Source: Vibrio astriarenae (lineage in GTDB: Bacteria > Pseudomonadota > Gammaproteobacteria > Enterobacterales > Vibrionaceae). From it: a DNA stretch of 64,000 nucleotides. Shown piece after piece: positions 1 to 7,750 of the stretch; the stretch's first letter is position 1, and each line of letters starts with the position of its first letter. The position numbers were made by a program, and so were the translations under genes. The DNA lies in the NCBI RefSeq assembly GCF_010587385.1, contig NZ_CP047475.1, positions 2,914,001 to 2,978,000 on the forward strand, read 5' to 3'. The notes beneath the pieces were generated by a model. It searched no databases and was not told where the DNA came from. It saw nothing but the letters and a program-made list of their open reading frames with translations.

Positions 1-1065
1 TAATGCGGGTTTGCTAGCAAGCTCCGTTCTCGCCCACCCTTTGAGCAAACCGGTTTGCAGTAGGGGATAATTTATTTTTCCCATTGGATTCACTAAATCC
101 ATGGGCTCCACTTCGGTTCCCCAATCAAGCAAGTCTCTCAAGATTGATGGTTCCATAGTAAGAGGAACAACATCATCTTTCACTTTAATCTCTATTTTGT
201 CACTTGGATGAGCGCCAAGTACTTTAAGATCAATTTCAAAACCACACTGACCCGTTGGATGTTTTGCTGATTGCTTGTAGGCATCCACCTGTAGGTTTGC
301 AGCCTGGCTGGCCACTAGGTCGCCATTCACTCGAACTTCTACGATCGCTTCACGCTGATGCAAAGAGTAATAAGCCCAACCTTTCAAGATGCCTGCTTTG
401 AGCGCCGATTCATCAATTGCACCCTTTGATTCTGTCACTCGGGTTTTATTGAGATACGCTTTAGGGTCCGGCGAAAGAAACTGCATGGCAGCATCAACTT
501 GCAATTGCGTTGCCTCGACACCACAGAAGTCGGCCAGTGCATCAATAAATGGCGTCTTGTGTTTAACCACCTTTTCCGATGAAACGAGCAACGCAGGCTG
601 CTTTGATTTCTCAATAAACTTTACGATCTTTCGATAATCTTCAACGGCACCCAACAAGCCTGATTCCACCCCCATGTGCATCGAAATTGTGTTTCGATTC
701 GCCACCGAGAGCATATCGCGGAACACAAAGATAAAATGCGGGTTTCTGACTTTTCTGGCGATCCTCGCAAGTGCATGCAGGGTCGATGGGCGCTTCCAGC
801 CCCAAACATCATGTCGCTGATTATATTCAGCCACCACTTGCTCAAACTTCTCTTTTGACTGCTTCTCAAAAGCCAAGCTCAGCCGTAAGTCTTCGAACAC
901 AGGTGCGGATGCATTACCCATTGGAATGCCTAGGTGATAAAGCGCCCCAGCAACAATAGAGGTGCCACCACGAGCAACACCGACCACTACGAAGGTCTTT
1001 TGCTGCTGATTCGTCGCTGGCCGTGCAACCACGACCCCTTTATTCTTGAGTAGTTCTAATGACAT
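1..1065 (-). CDS. Sulfotransferase-like protein with C-terminal GW modules (partial, runs off left edge)
   Basis: The frame is open from the ATG at 1065 to base 1 with no stop, giving 355 residues of a truncated protein. Residues 26-40 (VVVGVARGGTSIVAG) look like the PAPS-binding P-loop of sulfotransferases, and residues 111-125 (FIFVFRDMLSVANRN) resemble the 3'-phosphate-binding segment. After the catalytic part, residues about 226-282 form a module with LKGWAYY and CGFEIDL; a second module starts with LKGWA at 341 and is cut by the window edge. The start overlaps the end of the preceding sulfotransferase gene by 10 bp, so the two are probably co-translated. The likely role is transfer of sulfate from PAPS to the polysaccharide made by this locus; the acceptor is unknown. 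Confidence 0.75.
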   Translation of the reverse strand, partial: MSLELLKNKGVVVARPATNQQQKTFVVVGVARGGTSIVAGALYHLGIPMGNASAPVFEDLRLSLAFEKQSKEKFEQVVAEYNQRHDVWGWKRPSTLHALARIARKVRNPHFIFVFRDMLSVANRNTISMHMGVESGLLGAVEDYRKIVKFIEKSKQPALLVSSEKVVKHKTPFIDALADFCGVEATQLQVDAAMQFLSPDPKAYLNKTRVTESKGAIDESALKAGILKGWAYYSLHQREAIVEVRVNGDLVASQAANLQVDAYKQSAKHPTGQCGFEIDLKVLGAHPSDKIEIKVKDDVVPLTMEPSILRDLLDWGTEVEPMDLVNPMGKINYPLLQTGLLKGWARTELASKPAL

Positions 1066-1637
1066 GGGCTATCTAAATTCGTCTTATGGATATGCATGTA
1101 GTGTTTCTTGTCCATGTTCATCGGTGACATAAACTGAACCAGTTTGTCTGCATCATCATTTTCGATATCAAACAGTAGAAAGTTGTCTCTATCTTGGAAG
1201 TAAGTGATGACATCGGCATGATGCTGATACCACAATTTTAACCACTGGCTAATCACTTCTTCCTCTGTCTCTACTTTATAAATACGTTTAAACCGTGTCA
1301 GGTAAGTGCCGCCGCCATGATTAATTCGGCTTTGAATCCACTTAGTCACTGAGCGAGTATTCAAAATAAACTTTGAACCCGGGTACTGCTGATCAAGCAA
1401 CTTGAAGTAGTCCTTGAAGGCATAAATAAACTGATCATCGTTCACAAATTCTAGGTCACTGTAGAAATCGTAATCCTCAATCCCTTCAAGTAACTTATTG
1501 CCCAACAAGTAGTTTGCTTTCATCACACGAGCTAAGTGCCCAGCCCCCCAATGAACGGCTTTAAGACCGTTCCGTTCAAAAAAGTGACCGATACTGGTGG
1601 TGCCACACTTATTGAAGCCAATCTGAAATACTTTCAT
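1056..1637 (-). CDS. Small sulfotransferase family protein
   Basis: This 193-residue protein begins with a sulfotransferase-type P-loop, QIGFNKCGTTSIGHFF (residues 5-20). A second motif, FILNTRSVTKWIQS (about 90-103), fits the 3'-phosphate-binding strand and helix. It is short for the superfamily and has no signal peptide or membrane segment, so a cytoplasmic PAPS-dependent enzyme is expected. It lies 2 bp after a glycosyltransferase gene and overlaps the next sulfotransferase gene, within a polysaccharide operon. The acceptor sugar cannot be read from the sequence. A kinase-like P-loop enzyme is less likely because the GTTS motif and downstream TRS are typical of sulfotransferases. Confidence 0.75.
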   Translation of the reverse strand: MKVFQIGFNKCGTTSIGHFFERNGLKAVHWGAGHLARVMKANYLLGNKLLEGIEDYDFYSDLEFVNDDQFIYAFKDYFKLLDQQYPGSKFILNTRSVTKWIQSRINHGGGTYLTRFKRIYKVETEEEVISQWLKLWYQHHADVITYFQDRDNFLLFDIENDDADKLVQFMSPMNMDKKHYMHIHKTNLDSPCH

Positions 1638-1639
1638 TC

Positions 1640-2746
1640 TTATTCTACTTTTAGCTCTTGTATTGAGCCGGTAATATACGCCTTACACTCATATTCATCA
1701 AAGTTAATATCAAGCTTTGAGTTGAAGCCACACTTCACTTCATTAGTAATGCCTTTGCGCACTACATCAGGTCGGTTTAAGCGTACAGGGATAACTTTCT
1801 CATTATCACCATAGGTAAACTTGATGGTGGCAGGCACTTTGTTCTCACCAACCACCCAGCCTCTTATCACTCGCTCTTCTCTATCAATGTTGACCACACC
1901 GTGACCCGCACGCATAAATGAGGAGTTGTGAATCAAGTCATTTTGAATATGTTCAATCTGAGCCTTAAGCTCGACAACCAACGCCGAATCCACTTGCTCA
2001 TCCAGCACGTTAATGTCGTGCCCAACGAAATAGCTGATGCCTTTTTTGCGCTTTTCACTGCCTGCCGCTGAGCCTTTGTTCATCTTCATAATAAAATGCT
2101 CAATCCGCGACTTCACCACGTAGTGTTTCACATACGCGCCCTCGTGGCGTACTTGTACTGTCTTAGCTTTTGAGTCGTCGAACTCACACAGTTCCAAACC
2201 CGTGTGACAATAAGCTGAATCCGCCAACGTACACTCATGGATATTCATCTCTGACGCTTTGTTTGGTTTGACCAGGGTCTTGATGTGGCGATTGTTGTCT
2301 TCATCCATTGGAGCATGTTTGGTAAACCGCTCAATGACCAAATCTGACGTTGGAAAGAAGGCATGGTTTGAGCCATAAATTTTCCAGTTCAAGGCCATCG
2401 CCCCGAACTCACTGTCATGAAAGCGCTGTACTAACTGCCTAAAATCACCATCGACGTGAATAAACTCATCCGCATCAATATAACCAAGCACATCCACTTC
2501 TGAGCCATACTCTTGCAAGATATGATTGTAGGCATCTTTCTGTGGAGAACGGTTAGCCACTCGATGAAAGGGAATGCGTGTAATATAGCCAAGCTCATCG
2601 AGGGACTCGAGTAGCTCGGTGGAGCCATCGTTACTAATATTATCTGCAATATAGAACTTATCGACGCCCAACAGACGGTGGTAAGCCAACCACTCTAAAA
2701 TGTATGGGAACTCATTCTTGAAAATTGCTGCGATGCCAATCTTCAT
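1640..2746 (-). CDS. Glycosyltransferase (GT2/GT92-like) with C-terminal GW module
   Basis: The 368-residue protein opens with KIGIAAIFKNEFPYILEWLAYH and carries the YIDADEFI metal-binding motif near residue 105. Both are typical of the Glyco_tranf_2_4/DUF23 group of glycosyltransferases. The last 85 residues hold an accessory module with IRGWVVGENK, NRPDVV and KCGFNSKLDI, like modules in neighbouring enzymes. The stop of the upstream 715-residue glycosyltransferase overlaps its start by one base, indicating coupled translation. It probably adds one sugar to the polymer in the cytoplasm; donor and linkage are unknown. Confidence 0.8.
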   Translation of the reverse strand: MKIGIAAIFKNEFPYILEWLAYHRLLGVDKFYIADNISNDGSTELLESLDELGYITRIPFHRVANRSPQKDAYNHILQEYGSEVDVLGYIDADEFIHVDGDFRQLVQRFHDSEFGAMALNWKIYGSNHAFFPTSDLVIERFTKHAPMDEDNNRHIKTLVKPNKASEMNIHECTLADSAYCHTGLELCEFDDSKAKTVQVRHEGAYVKHYVVKSRIEHFIMKMNKGSAAGSEKRKKGISYFVGHDINVLDEQVDSALVVELKAQIEHIQNDLIHNSSFMRAGHGVVNIDREERVIRGWVVGENKVPATIKFTYGDNEKVIPVRLNRPDVVRKGITNEVKCGFNSKLDINFDEYECKAYITGSIQELKVE

Positions 2747-4893
2747 TACATCTCCAGTGAAAAATCTTCTCTAGTGGTACTTAAATTACGGCTATAACAA
2801 GGGTCCACATTGAGGTGGGTTTTCCACGTGTTCTTCATGTAATTCATTTCTTTATTAAAGCGCTCAACCTTCTCAGGATTATCCTCTGCACCACGAGTAA
2901 TCGACTCATGGTGATAAAGCTCAGCATAGGGCGTCCATAAGTTACGATAGCCCGCGGCCTGCACTTTCAGGCAGAAGTCGACATCGTTAAACGCTATCGC
3001 TAAGTGTTGCTCGTTCAGGCCATCAACTTGTTCAAATATTGATTTGCGCACCAACAAGCACGCTGCGGTCACCGCTGAGAGGTTCTGCACTAGGTGTAGG
3101 CGGCTAAAGTAGCCATGTTCACCACGCTTGAAATACTTGTGGGAATGTCCCGCGACACCACCAATACCTGTGATGACACCCGCATGCTGGATGGTGTCAT
3201 TGGGGTAATAGAGCATAGCCCCCACACAGCCAACATCTTCACGCACCGCTTGCGACACCATCTCGGTCAACCACTCTGGGTTAATCACCTCGATGTCATT
3301 ATTGATAAAACCAAGCACTTCGCCCTTGGCGTGCTTCGCCGCAAAGTTATTAATCGCGGAGAAGTTAAACGGGTGCGGATAACGCAGCACACGCACTTGC
3401 TCGTGCTTATCTATCTCATCAAAGTAAGCCAAGGCTTGTGGGTCATCCGAGTTATTATCGACCAGCAAGATTTCAAAGTTGCGATAGTCTGATTTCTCGA
3501 TGATTGAATCTATCGCCTGCTTGGTGATGGCATAGCCGTTGTAGGTTGGCATGATCAAAGACACCAAAGGCGGTTCTTGCATCAACCAACTGACTTTATA
3601 GATATTGTCGTGCTTGCCCTTCTCGACATGAACGGGCTTATCCAGCGCTTGAAAGTGGTCTTGTAAAGCTTTTATGCCCGCTTCTGTGGTGTAAGATTTT
3701 TCGCCTGCACCTAAGGCGGTTGAGCCCTCCACCATGCGCCAGTGATACAGCACACGTGGAATGTGCACTACCTTGCTCTGGTCAATTTCTCGCGAATAGC
3801 GCAGCAGCAAATCGAAATCTTGGCTGCCCTCAAAACCGATACGGAAACCGCCTATCTGTTTTAGGATCTGTGTTTTATACACACCTAAATGCGACACATA
3901 GTTCTGACTGTAGAGCAGATCTAAGTTCCAGCTCGATTTGAAGTGCGGATCACTGCGTTTGCCCTGTTGATCTATCTTATCTTCATCGCTGTAGACAAAC
4001 TCGCTATCTGGTTGTTCATGTAACGCCTTCGCCACATAATACAAAGCGTGTTGGTGCAGCTCGTCATCATGATCCAACAGTGCCGTCCACTCGCCTGTCG
4101 CCTCTTCTAATGCGCTGTTGCTTGCTGCTGAGATGTGGCCATTTTGCTCTCTAAACACAACCTTGATGCGAGAATCTAGCTGCGCGTAGTGTTCCAATAA
4201 AGGCTTCACATGCTCTTGTGTTGATTTATCGTCGGCTAAGCACAACTCCCAGTGAGGATAAGACTGGTTACGCACCGATTCGATACAATCGATAAGGTGT
4301 TGCTCGTCTGGGTTGTAGACGGGAACAACAATCGAGATCAGTGGGTTATGAGAGAAACTTGCCAATCCTTGATGAATCTCAGCGTAGGTTTCCGTCTCAT
4401 TTTGGCTTATCCAAGCCTGATACGGGCTAAGCGAGGACTCGACAATATCACTGGCGCTGACTCTGCGACCTTCTGCCCTGCCAAGTTGCAGATAGTGAAA
4501 CAGCAAACTCTTATCAAATGCCGCCAAATCTGGGTTTAACTCTAAATACTCTTTAGGGTTAAAAAATGGATTTGGGCTGCGCCCCTCCGCTTCACCGTAT
4601 TCAATATAGTGAGCCAGTGCATTGACACCGGCTTGGCGAATATCTTCGTTTTGTGACAGGTAATACTCAGTAGAAAAAAACGGACTTGGCGAGAACTGCT
4701 TACGATGGCCAACGGCGACAAAGTGCGACAGCAGATCCTTATAAGGGGCGATAGAACCCACCACTTTGGCGTAGTAGTCCTGATCAAACAGCCCTGACTC
4801 TCCAATTAAGTGATAAGCCTTGGCATCCACCAACAGCTGTGGATTCAGCTTAGCGCGAGCTTTAAAGAGTGCTCTTCTTAATAAGTACAACAT
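2746..4893 (-). CDS. Bifunctional family 2 glycosyltransferase (two GT2 domains)
   Basis: The 715 residues contain two complete GT2 domains. The first starts at about 183 with PLISIVVPVYN and has LDHDDE (about 273-278). The second starts at about 442 with PLVSLIMPTYNGY and has FINNDIE and a C-terminal ND-VDFCLK segment. Residues about 35-145 form three degenerate repeats of the type FF--YYL---DI---G-----HY---G--EGR, often seen before GT2 domains in rhamnan or O-antigen synthases. Such two-domain enzymes can add two alternating residues of a repeat unit. It is the first gene of a four-gene overlapping run (this gene, GT92-like, two sulfotransferases). No membrane segment is evident. Confidence 0.85.
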   Translation of the reverse strand: MLYLLRRALFKARAKLNPQLLVDAKAYHLIGESGLFDQDYYAKVVGSIAPYKDLLSHFVAVGHRKQFSPSPFFSTEYYLSQNEDIRQAGVNALAHYIEYGEAEGRSPNPFFNPKEYLELNPDLAAFDKSLLFHYLQLGRAEGRRVSASDIVESSLSPYQAWISQNETETYAEIHQGLASFSHNPLISIVVPVYNPDEQHLIDCIESVRNQSYPHWELCLADDKSTQEHVKPLLEHYAQLDSRIKVVFREQNGHISAASNSALEEATGEWTALLDHDDELHQHALYYVAKALHEQPDSEFVYSDEDKIDQQGKRSDPHFKSSWNLDLLYSQNYVSHLGVYKTQILKQIGGFRIGFEGSQDFDLLLRYSREIDQSKVVHIPRVLYHWRMVEGSTALGAGEKSYTTEAGIKALQDHFQALDKPVHVEKGKHDNIYKVSWLMQEPPLVSLIMPTYNGYAITKQAIDSIIEKSDYRNFEILLVDNNSDDPQALAYFDEIDKHEQVRVLRYPHPFNFSAINNFAAKHAKGEVLGFINNDIEVINPEWLTEMVSQAVREDVGCVGAMLYYPNDTIQHAGVITGIGGVAGHSHKYFKRGEHGYFSRLHLVQNLSAVTAACLLVRKSIFEQVDGLNEQHLAIAFNDVDFCLKVQAAGYRNLWTPYAELYHHESITRGAEDNPEKVERFNKEMNYMKNTWKTHLNVDPCYSRNLSTTREDFSLEM

Positions 4894-4972
4894 AAGTCCT
4901 TTTCATTCGAATCGATATAAACTGAAATGCAGGACAACATAACACTGCACCTCACTTGAGTTCTTACTTGAG

Positions 4973-5299
4973 TTAATGCTTAAGTGATTGAGACATCGTT
5001 TTGTGCACCCAACGGTGCATCGCGATGTCTCGTAAAAAGTAGCCGTCTAATACAAAACTGCGACCACGGCGTTTGCATTTTTTCAGCTTGATACCCACCG
5101 CCGAATTGCCGTTACGCAACTGCGCGTAAAAGGTACCACGCTTGCGCACTCCGATACGCTTCATCAGTTGCGCCTCTGATATTGGCTCAGGAAACTCGTC
5201 ATACAGCACATCCAATAATTGGCGTGTTCGCCCCGAAGAACAACTGATGTAGCGTTGAAGAATCTGTTTTTGCTCGTCAATCGAGAGTTGCCACTCCAT
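4973..5299 (-). CDS. Hypothetical protein, coupled to the HTH protein upstream
   Basis: A basic 108-residue protein that I do not recognise. Residues about 35-75 (ISEAQLMKRIGVRKRGTFYA) look like a winged-helix or HTH segment, and the C-terminal third is rich in Lys/Arg. Its ATG overlaps the stop of the 246-residue gene (TAATG), so it depends on translation of that gene and the two products may act together. It belongs to the phage-like module at 5.0-7.6 kb and not to the polysaccharide genes around it. A DNA-binding or replication-accessory role is only an inference. Confidence 0.55.
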   Translation of the reverse strand: MEWQLSIDEQKQILQRYISCSSGRTRQLLDVLYDEFPEPISEAQLMKRIGVRKRGTFYAQLRNGNSAVGIKLKKCKRRGRSFVLDGYFLRDIAMHRWVHKTMSQSLKH

Positions 5300-6039
5300 T
5301 ACTTCGCCCCCAGTTTCTTTTGTTGAATCAGGGTTTGAATGCGTGCCTCAATCGGGTGCTTATTCTTCTTTCTTTGATAAGCGAGCAACGACTCTTTAAT
5401 CGCTGTCTGGGGCTCAGATTGACGAGCAACACGAGAATACTCTTGCTGCCCTCGTTTAACCTTAACGACTCGGCGCAGCCAAGTGTTTACAAAATACTTG
5501 ATGGTGTTCGCAGGTTGGCGTTTGCTTTCATTGAGATACAACCACATGCGCATCTCGGTGAGCTCTTTATAAACATCAACCCCTGGGTAAGTATCTCTGA
5601 GCACATCAAAGAAGGTTTGGCCAATCACGACTTCGCCTTCAGAGGAGAGCAAACGCACCACTTCTTCCCCTGAGCTGCACCCTTCAAGAATATTATTATT
5701 TTTATTCTTAGTTATGGGTGCACCATCTACACCCCCATACTCACCGGTGTACTGTTGACTGGCAACCGTTGGTGGCAAGCACAGTTGATAGCCATTACTG
5801 CGCTGCATGCCATTACGTCGAAAGCGACTGGTTTTGGTCAGATACCCAAGCTCAACAAGCTTGTTGACGTGCTGCTTCGCCGTTCGCACCGAGATCTCAC
5901 AGCTCTTGGCAAGATACTCATACGAGGGAAAACAATACCCTTGGTGATCGGCACTGTCCGTCAGTTTCACCAATAGCAATTTGGTGATCGGTGAACCCGT
6001 TTTCACCGCCAGTGCACAAATCAGATTTTCTTTGGTCAT
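5299..6039 (-). CDS. Helix-turn-helix protein, phage/plasmid replication-like
   Basis: This 246-residue protein has an N-terminal winged-helix domain (residues about 15-85) with FPSYEYLAKSCEISVRTAKQ followed by HVNKLVELGYL, the pattern of HTH_36-type domains in phage and plasmid replication initiators. The C-terminal half has a conserved-looking QPANTIKYFVNTWLRRVVK segment of unknown function. It is transcribed away from the amidase and holin genes and is translationally coupled to the 108-residue gene. A replication-initiator or regulator role in a mobile element is likely. It could also be a repressor, since the sequence shows no catalytic motif. Confidence 0.6.
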   Translation of the reverse strand: MTKENLICALAVKTGSPITKLLLVKLTDSADHQGYCFPSYEYLAKSCEISVRTAKQHVNKLVELGYLTKTSRFRRNGMQRSNGYQLCLPPTVASQQYTGEYGGVDGAPITKNKNNNILEGCSSGEEVVRLLSSEGEVVIGQTFFDVLRDTYPGVDVYKELTEMRMWLYLNESKRQPANTIKYFVNTWLRRVVKVKRGQQEYSRVARQSEPQTAIKESLLAYQRKKNKHPIEARIQTLIQQKKLGAK

Positions 6040-6374
6040 GGTTTAGCTCCATTGTGAATGAAGCCTATATCCAAACAGCAAAATGCCACTTTGAAATTTA
6101 ACCAAACGGTAACATGAGCAATATCTTAACCAAGTTGACCTTCACTCCACCATGCTCAACATTGTTTGCATCACTGGGGTGTGATGTGGGTCGAAGGATG
6201 GTGAGGAGTTGTACTTTTGGGGTTAATTAATTATTTCAATGTTCGAGTTCGGGTGTAGGTTTGGCGCATGAGAACCAAAGTTGAAAGTTGAAAGAGCGTC
6301 GCTGTGTGGCTGGAGTTACACAACGATTAACTCTTTTGTATTTATCTTATCACTCACTTTATGGAGGAGATCAT
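6040..6374. other. Divergent intergenic region of the phage-like module
   Basis: This 335-bp space separates the leftward HTH protein from the rightward gene at 6375, so it should hold two divergent promoters. I cannot assign -10/-35 boxes with confidence. It has a small inverted repeat, CATCAC/GTGATG, around 6169-6186. Near 6279-6293 it has two copies of the GTTGAAA heptamer that forms the large array at 15974. Confidence 0.4.
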
Positions 6375-6701
6375 CTGACAAAGCTTGAACTACTTATTGG
6401 TCTTCATACTGCGCGTACGGCCAGTATTGAAACAACTCGCACCCCATCAAAAAAACCGTTACATGAGCTTCAGGAGGAACTTCTTTGGCAAAGTTTAAAA
6501 GCACAAAAAGCACACCCTATGGGTTACACCATTTTTGAAATCCGATACCTTCGATTTAGTCCATCGAGCTACCAACTGCTCGCAAAGTACATTCACTCAC
6601 AACTAAAACAAGGAACACCGCCCAACGAAATAGAAGACCAACTGCAATCAGAGTTGGAAAGCTTCGAAACCCACCTTCAGAATCAAGTCCCCGTCTTTTA
6701 A
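6375..6701 (+). CDS. Hypothetical protein of the phage-like module, probable CTG start
   Basis: A 108-residue protein of unknown function that precedes the amidase. The frame is open from a TTG at 6288, but that TTG lies inside a repeat and has no ribosome binding site. A strong GGAGGA at 6363-6368 is followed six bases later by CTG at 6375, giving (M)TKLELLIGLHTARTA, which I prefer as the start. The central part contains GYTIFEIRYLRFSPSSYQLL, and the C-terminal 35 residues look like an acidic amphipathic helix. There is no membrane segment, so it is not an obvious spanin. It is probably co-transcribed with the amidase and holin genes. Confidence 0.5.
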   Translation: MTKLELLIGLHTARTASIETTRTPSKKPLHELQEELLWQSLKAQKAHPMGYTIFEIRYLRFSPSSYQLLAKYIHSQLKQGTPPNEIEDQLQSELESFETHLQNQVPVF

Positions 6702-6767
6702 CTTTCAGTTGCAAAGCAACTAACTTTCCCACTTTCCTCTTTTTTACCTTCTCAAGGAGAAACCCAA

Positions 6768-7178
6768 ATGCACAAAATCACCATCCACTCCTCAGCCACC
6801 CCACCCACAATGAACATCACTGCGCGTGACATCCGCCAATGGCACAAAGCCCGAGGTTGGAGCGATATCGGCTATCACTGGATCATCACCCGAGACGGAA
6901 AACTGGAAGCTGGTCGCCCAATGACCAAAGCAGGTGCACACGTCAAGGGTCACAACACCAACAACATCGGAATCTGTCTGGTGGGCGGAACAAGTCCATC
7001 CGGCAAACCAGAAAACAACTTCACCAACCCACAATGGCAAACTCTGCAAAGCTCAATAACCCTACTAAGCACCATCTACAATATCACACCCACTAAAGTC
7101 TACGGCCACAAAGACCTCAACCCCAACACCGCCTGCCCCAGTTTCAACGTAAAAGCCTGGCTAAACACCCACTTTTAA
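6768..7178 (+). CDS. N-acetylmuramoyl-L-alanine amidase (T7-lysozyme type endolysin)
   Basis: The 136-residue protein is a compact Amidase_2 enzyme that cuts the bond between MurNAc and the peptide of peptidoglycan. Putative zinc ligands are His7 (KITIHSSAT), His114 (VYGHKDL) and Cys123 (TACPSF), with Tyr36 matching the catalytic tyrosine of T7 lysozyme. The length is close to T7 lysozyme, and no signal peptide is present, as expected for a holin-dependent endolysin. A good AAGGAG precedes the ATG. The holin-like gene follows 58 bp later. The coding strand is unusually rich in C, unlike the neighbouring polysaccharide genes, which supports an origin by transfer. Confidence 0.9.
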   Translation: MHKITIHSSATPPTMNITARDIRQWHKARGWSDIGYHWIITRDGKLEAGRPMTKAGAHVKGHNTNNIGICLVGGTSPSGKPENNFTNPQWQTLQSSITLLSTIYNITPTKVYGHKDLNPNTACPSFNVKAWLNTHF

Positions 7179-7236
7179 CTTTCAAGCTGCAAAGCAGCCC
7201 TCTTTCAACTTTCTACTTTCACCCCAAAGGACCGTC

Positions 7237-7566
7237 ATGACCCTATTCTCCAAAATCTTCGGCACCAAACACCTCATCGACACCCTACCCCAATCAGGAG
7301 ACGCCATGTTTTTCACTGATGAAGAAAAAGCCAAACACAAAATAGCGCTTCTCAAGGCCTATGAGCCCTTCAAATTAGTGCAGCGATATATCGTGCTGTC
7401 ATTTACGATTCCCTATGTCATTTTGCACACCACAGTGGTTCTGGGGTGCATGCATGGTTATGACTGGAAACCGATTGGTGAAATGATTAATGAGGCGTTT
7501 GGGTATCCTGTTTTGGCTGCGATTGGGTTGTACCTTACTGGCGGAGTGATACCTAAAAGAAAGTGA
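7237..7566 (+). CDS. Holin-like small membrane protein
   Basis: The 109-residue protein has two clear hydrophobic segments: residues about 49-68 (YIVLSFTIPYVILHTTVVLG) and about 86-103 (FGYPVLAAIGLYLTGGVI). It ends in a short basic tail, PKRK. Position directly after an endolysin-type amidase, small size and basic C-terminus fit a phage holin that lets the amidase reach the periplasm. An AAAGGA lies just before the ATG. I cannot assign a holin family with certainty, and no spanin gene is visible next to it. Confidence 0.65.
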   Translation: MTLFSKIFGTKHLIDTLPQSGDAMFFTDEEKAKHKIALLKAYEPFKLVQRYIVLSFTIPYVILHTTVVLGCMHGYDWKPIGEMINEAFGYPVLAAIGLYLTGGVIPKRK

Positions 7567-7750
7567 TATGCTGTAGAGTCATTCACAATTTGCAGACGAG
7601 CACAGCTCCATTAAAACTTAACTTGTTACAGATTAAAGACTTGCCTGATCGCGCTTGATTTGCTCTTTCCATCAAGAGCAGTGACTCTACACTTTCCAAT
7701 TCTATCGTTTCATATCTAACCTTTGAGGCTCGAAAGGTAGAAAAATAATC
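7567..7750. other. Convergent intergenic stretch with a spaced inverted repeat
   Basis: Between the holin-like gene and the AlgX-like gene, TGTAGAGTCA at 7572-7581 is repeated inverted as TGACTCTACA at 7682-7691. Just inside the right arm, TGCTCTT/AAGAGCA (7661-7680) can form a 7-bp stem. There is no T-tract for a clear intrinsic terminator. It could be a processing or termination structure, or the scar of a mobile element. Confidence 0.35.

Noticed and set aside
621..959. Short frames on both strands between 389 and 959
   Set aside because: They overlap the long open minus-strand sulfotransferase frame that runs from 1065 to the window edge.
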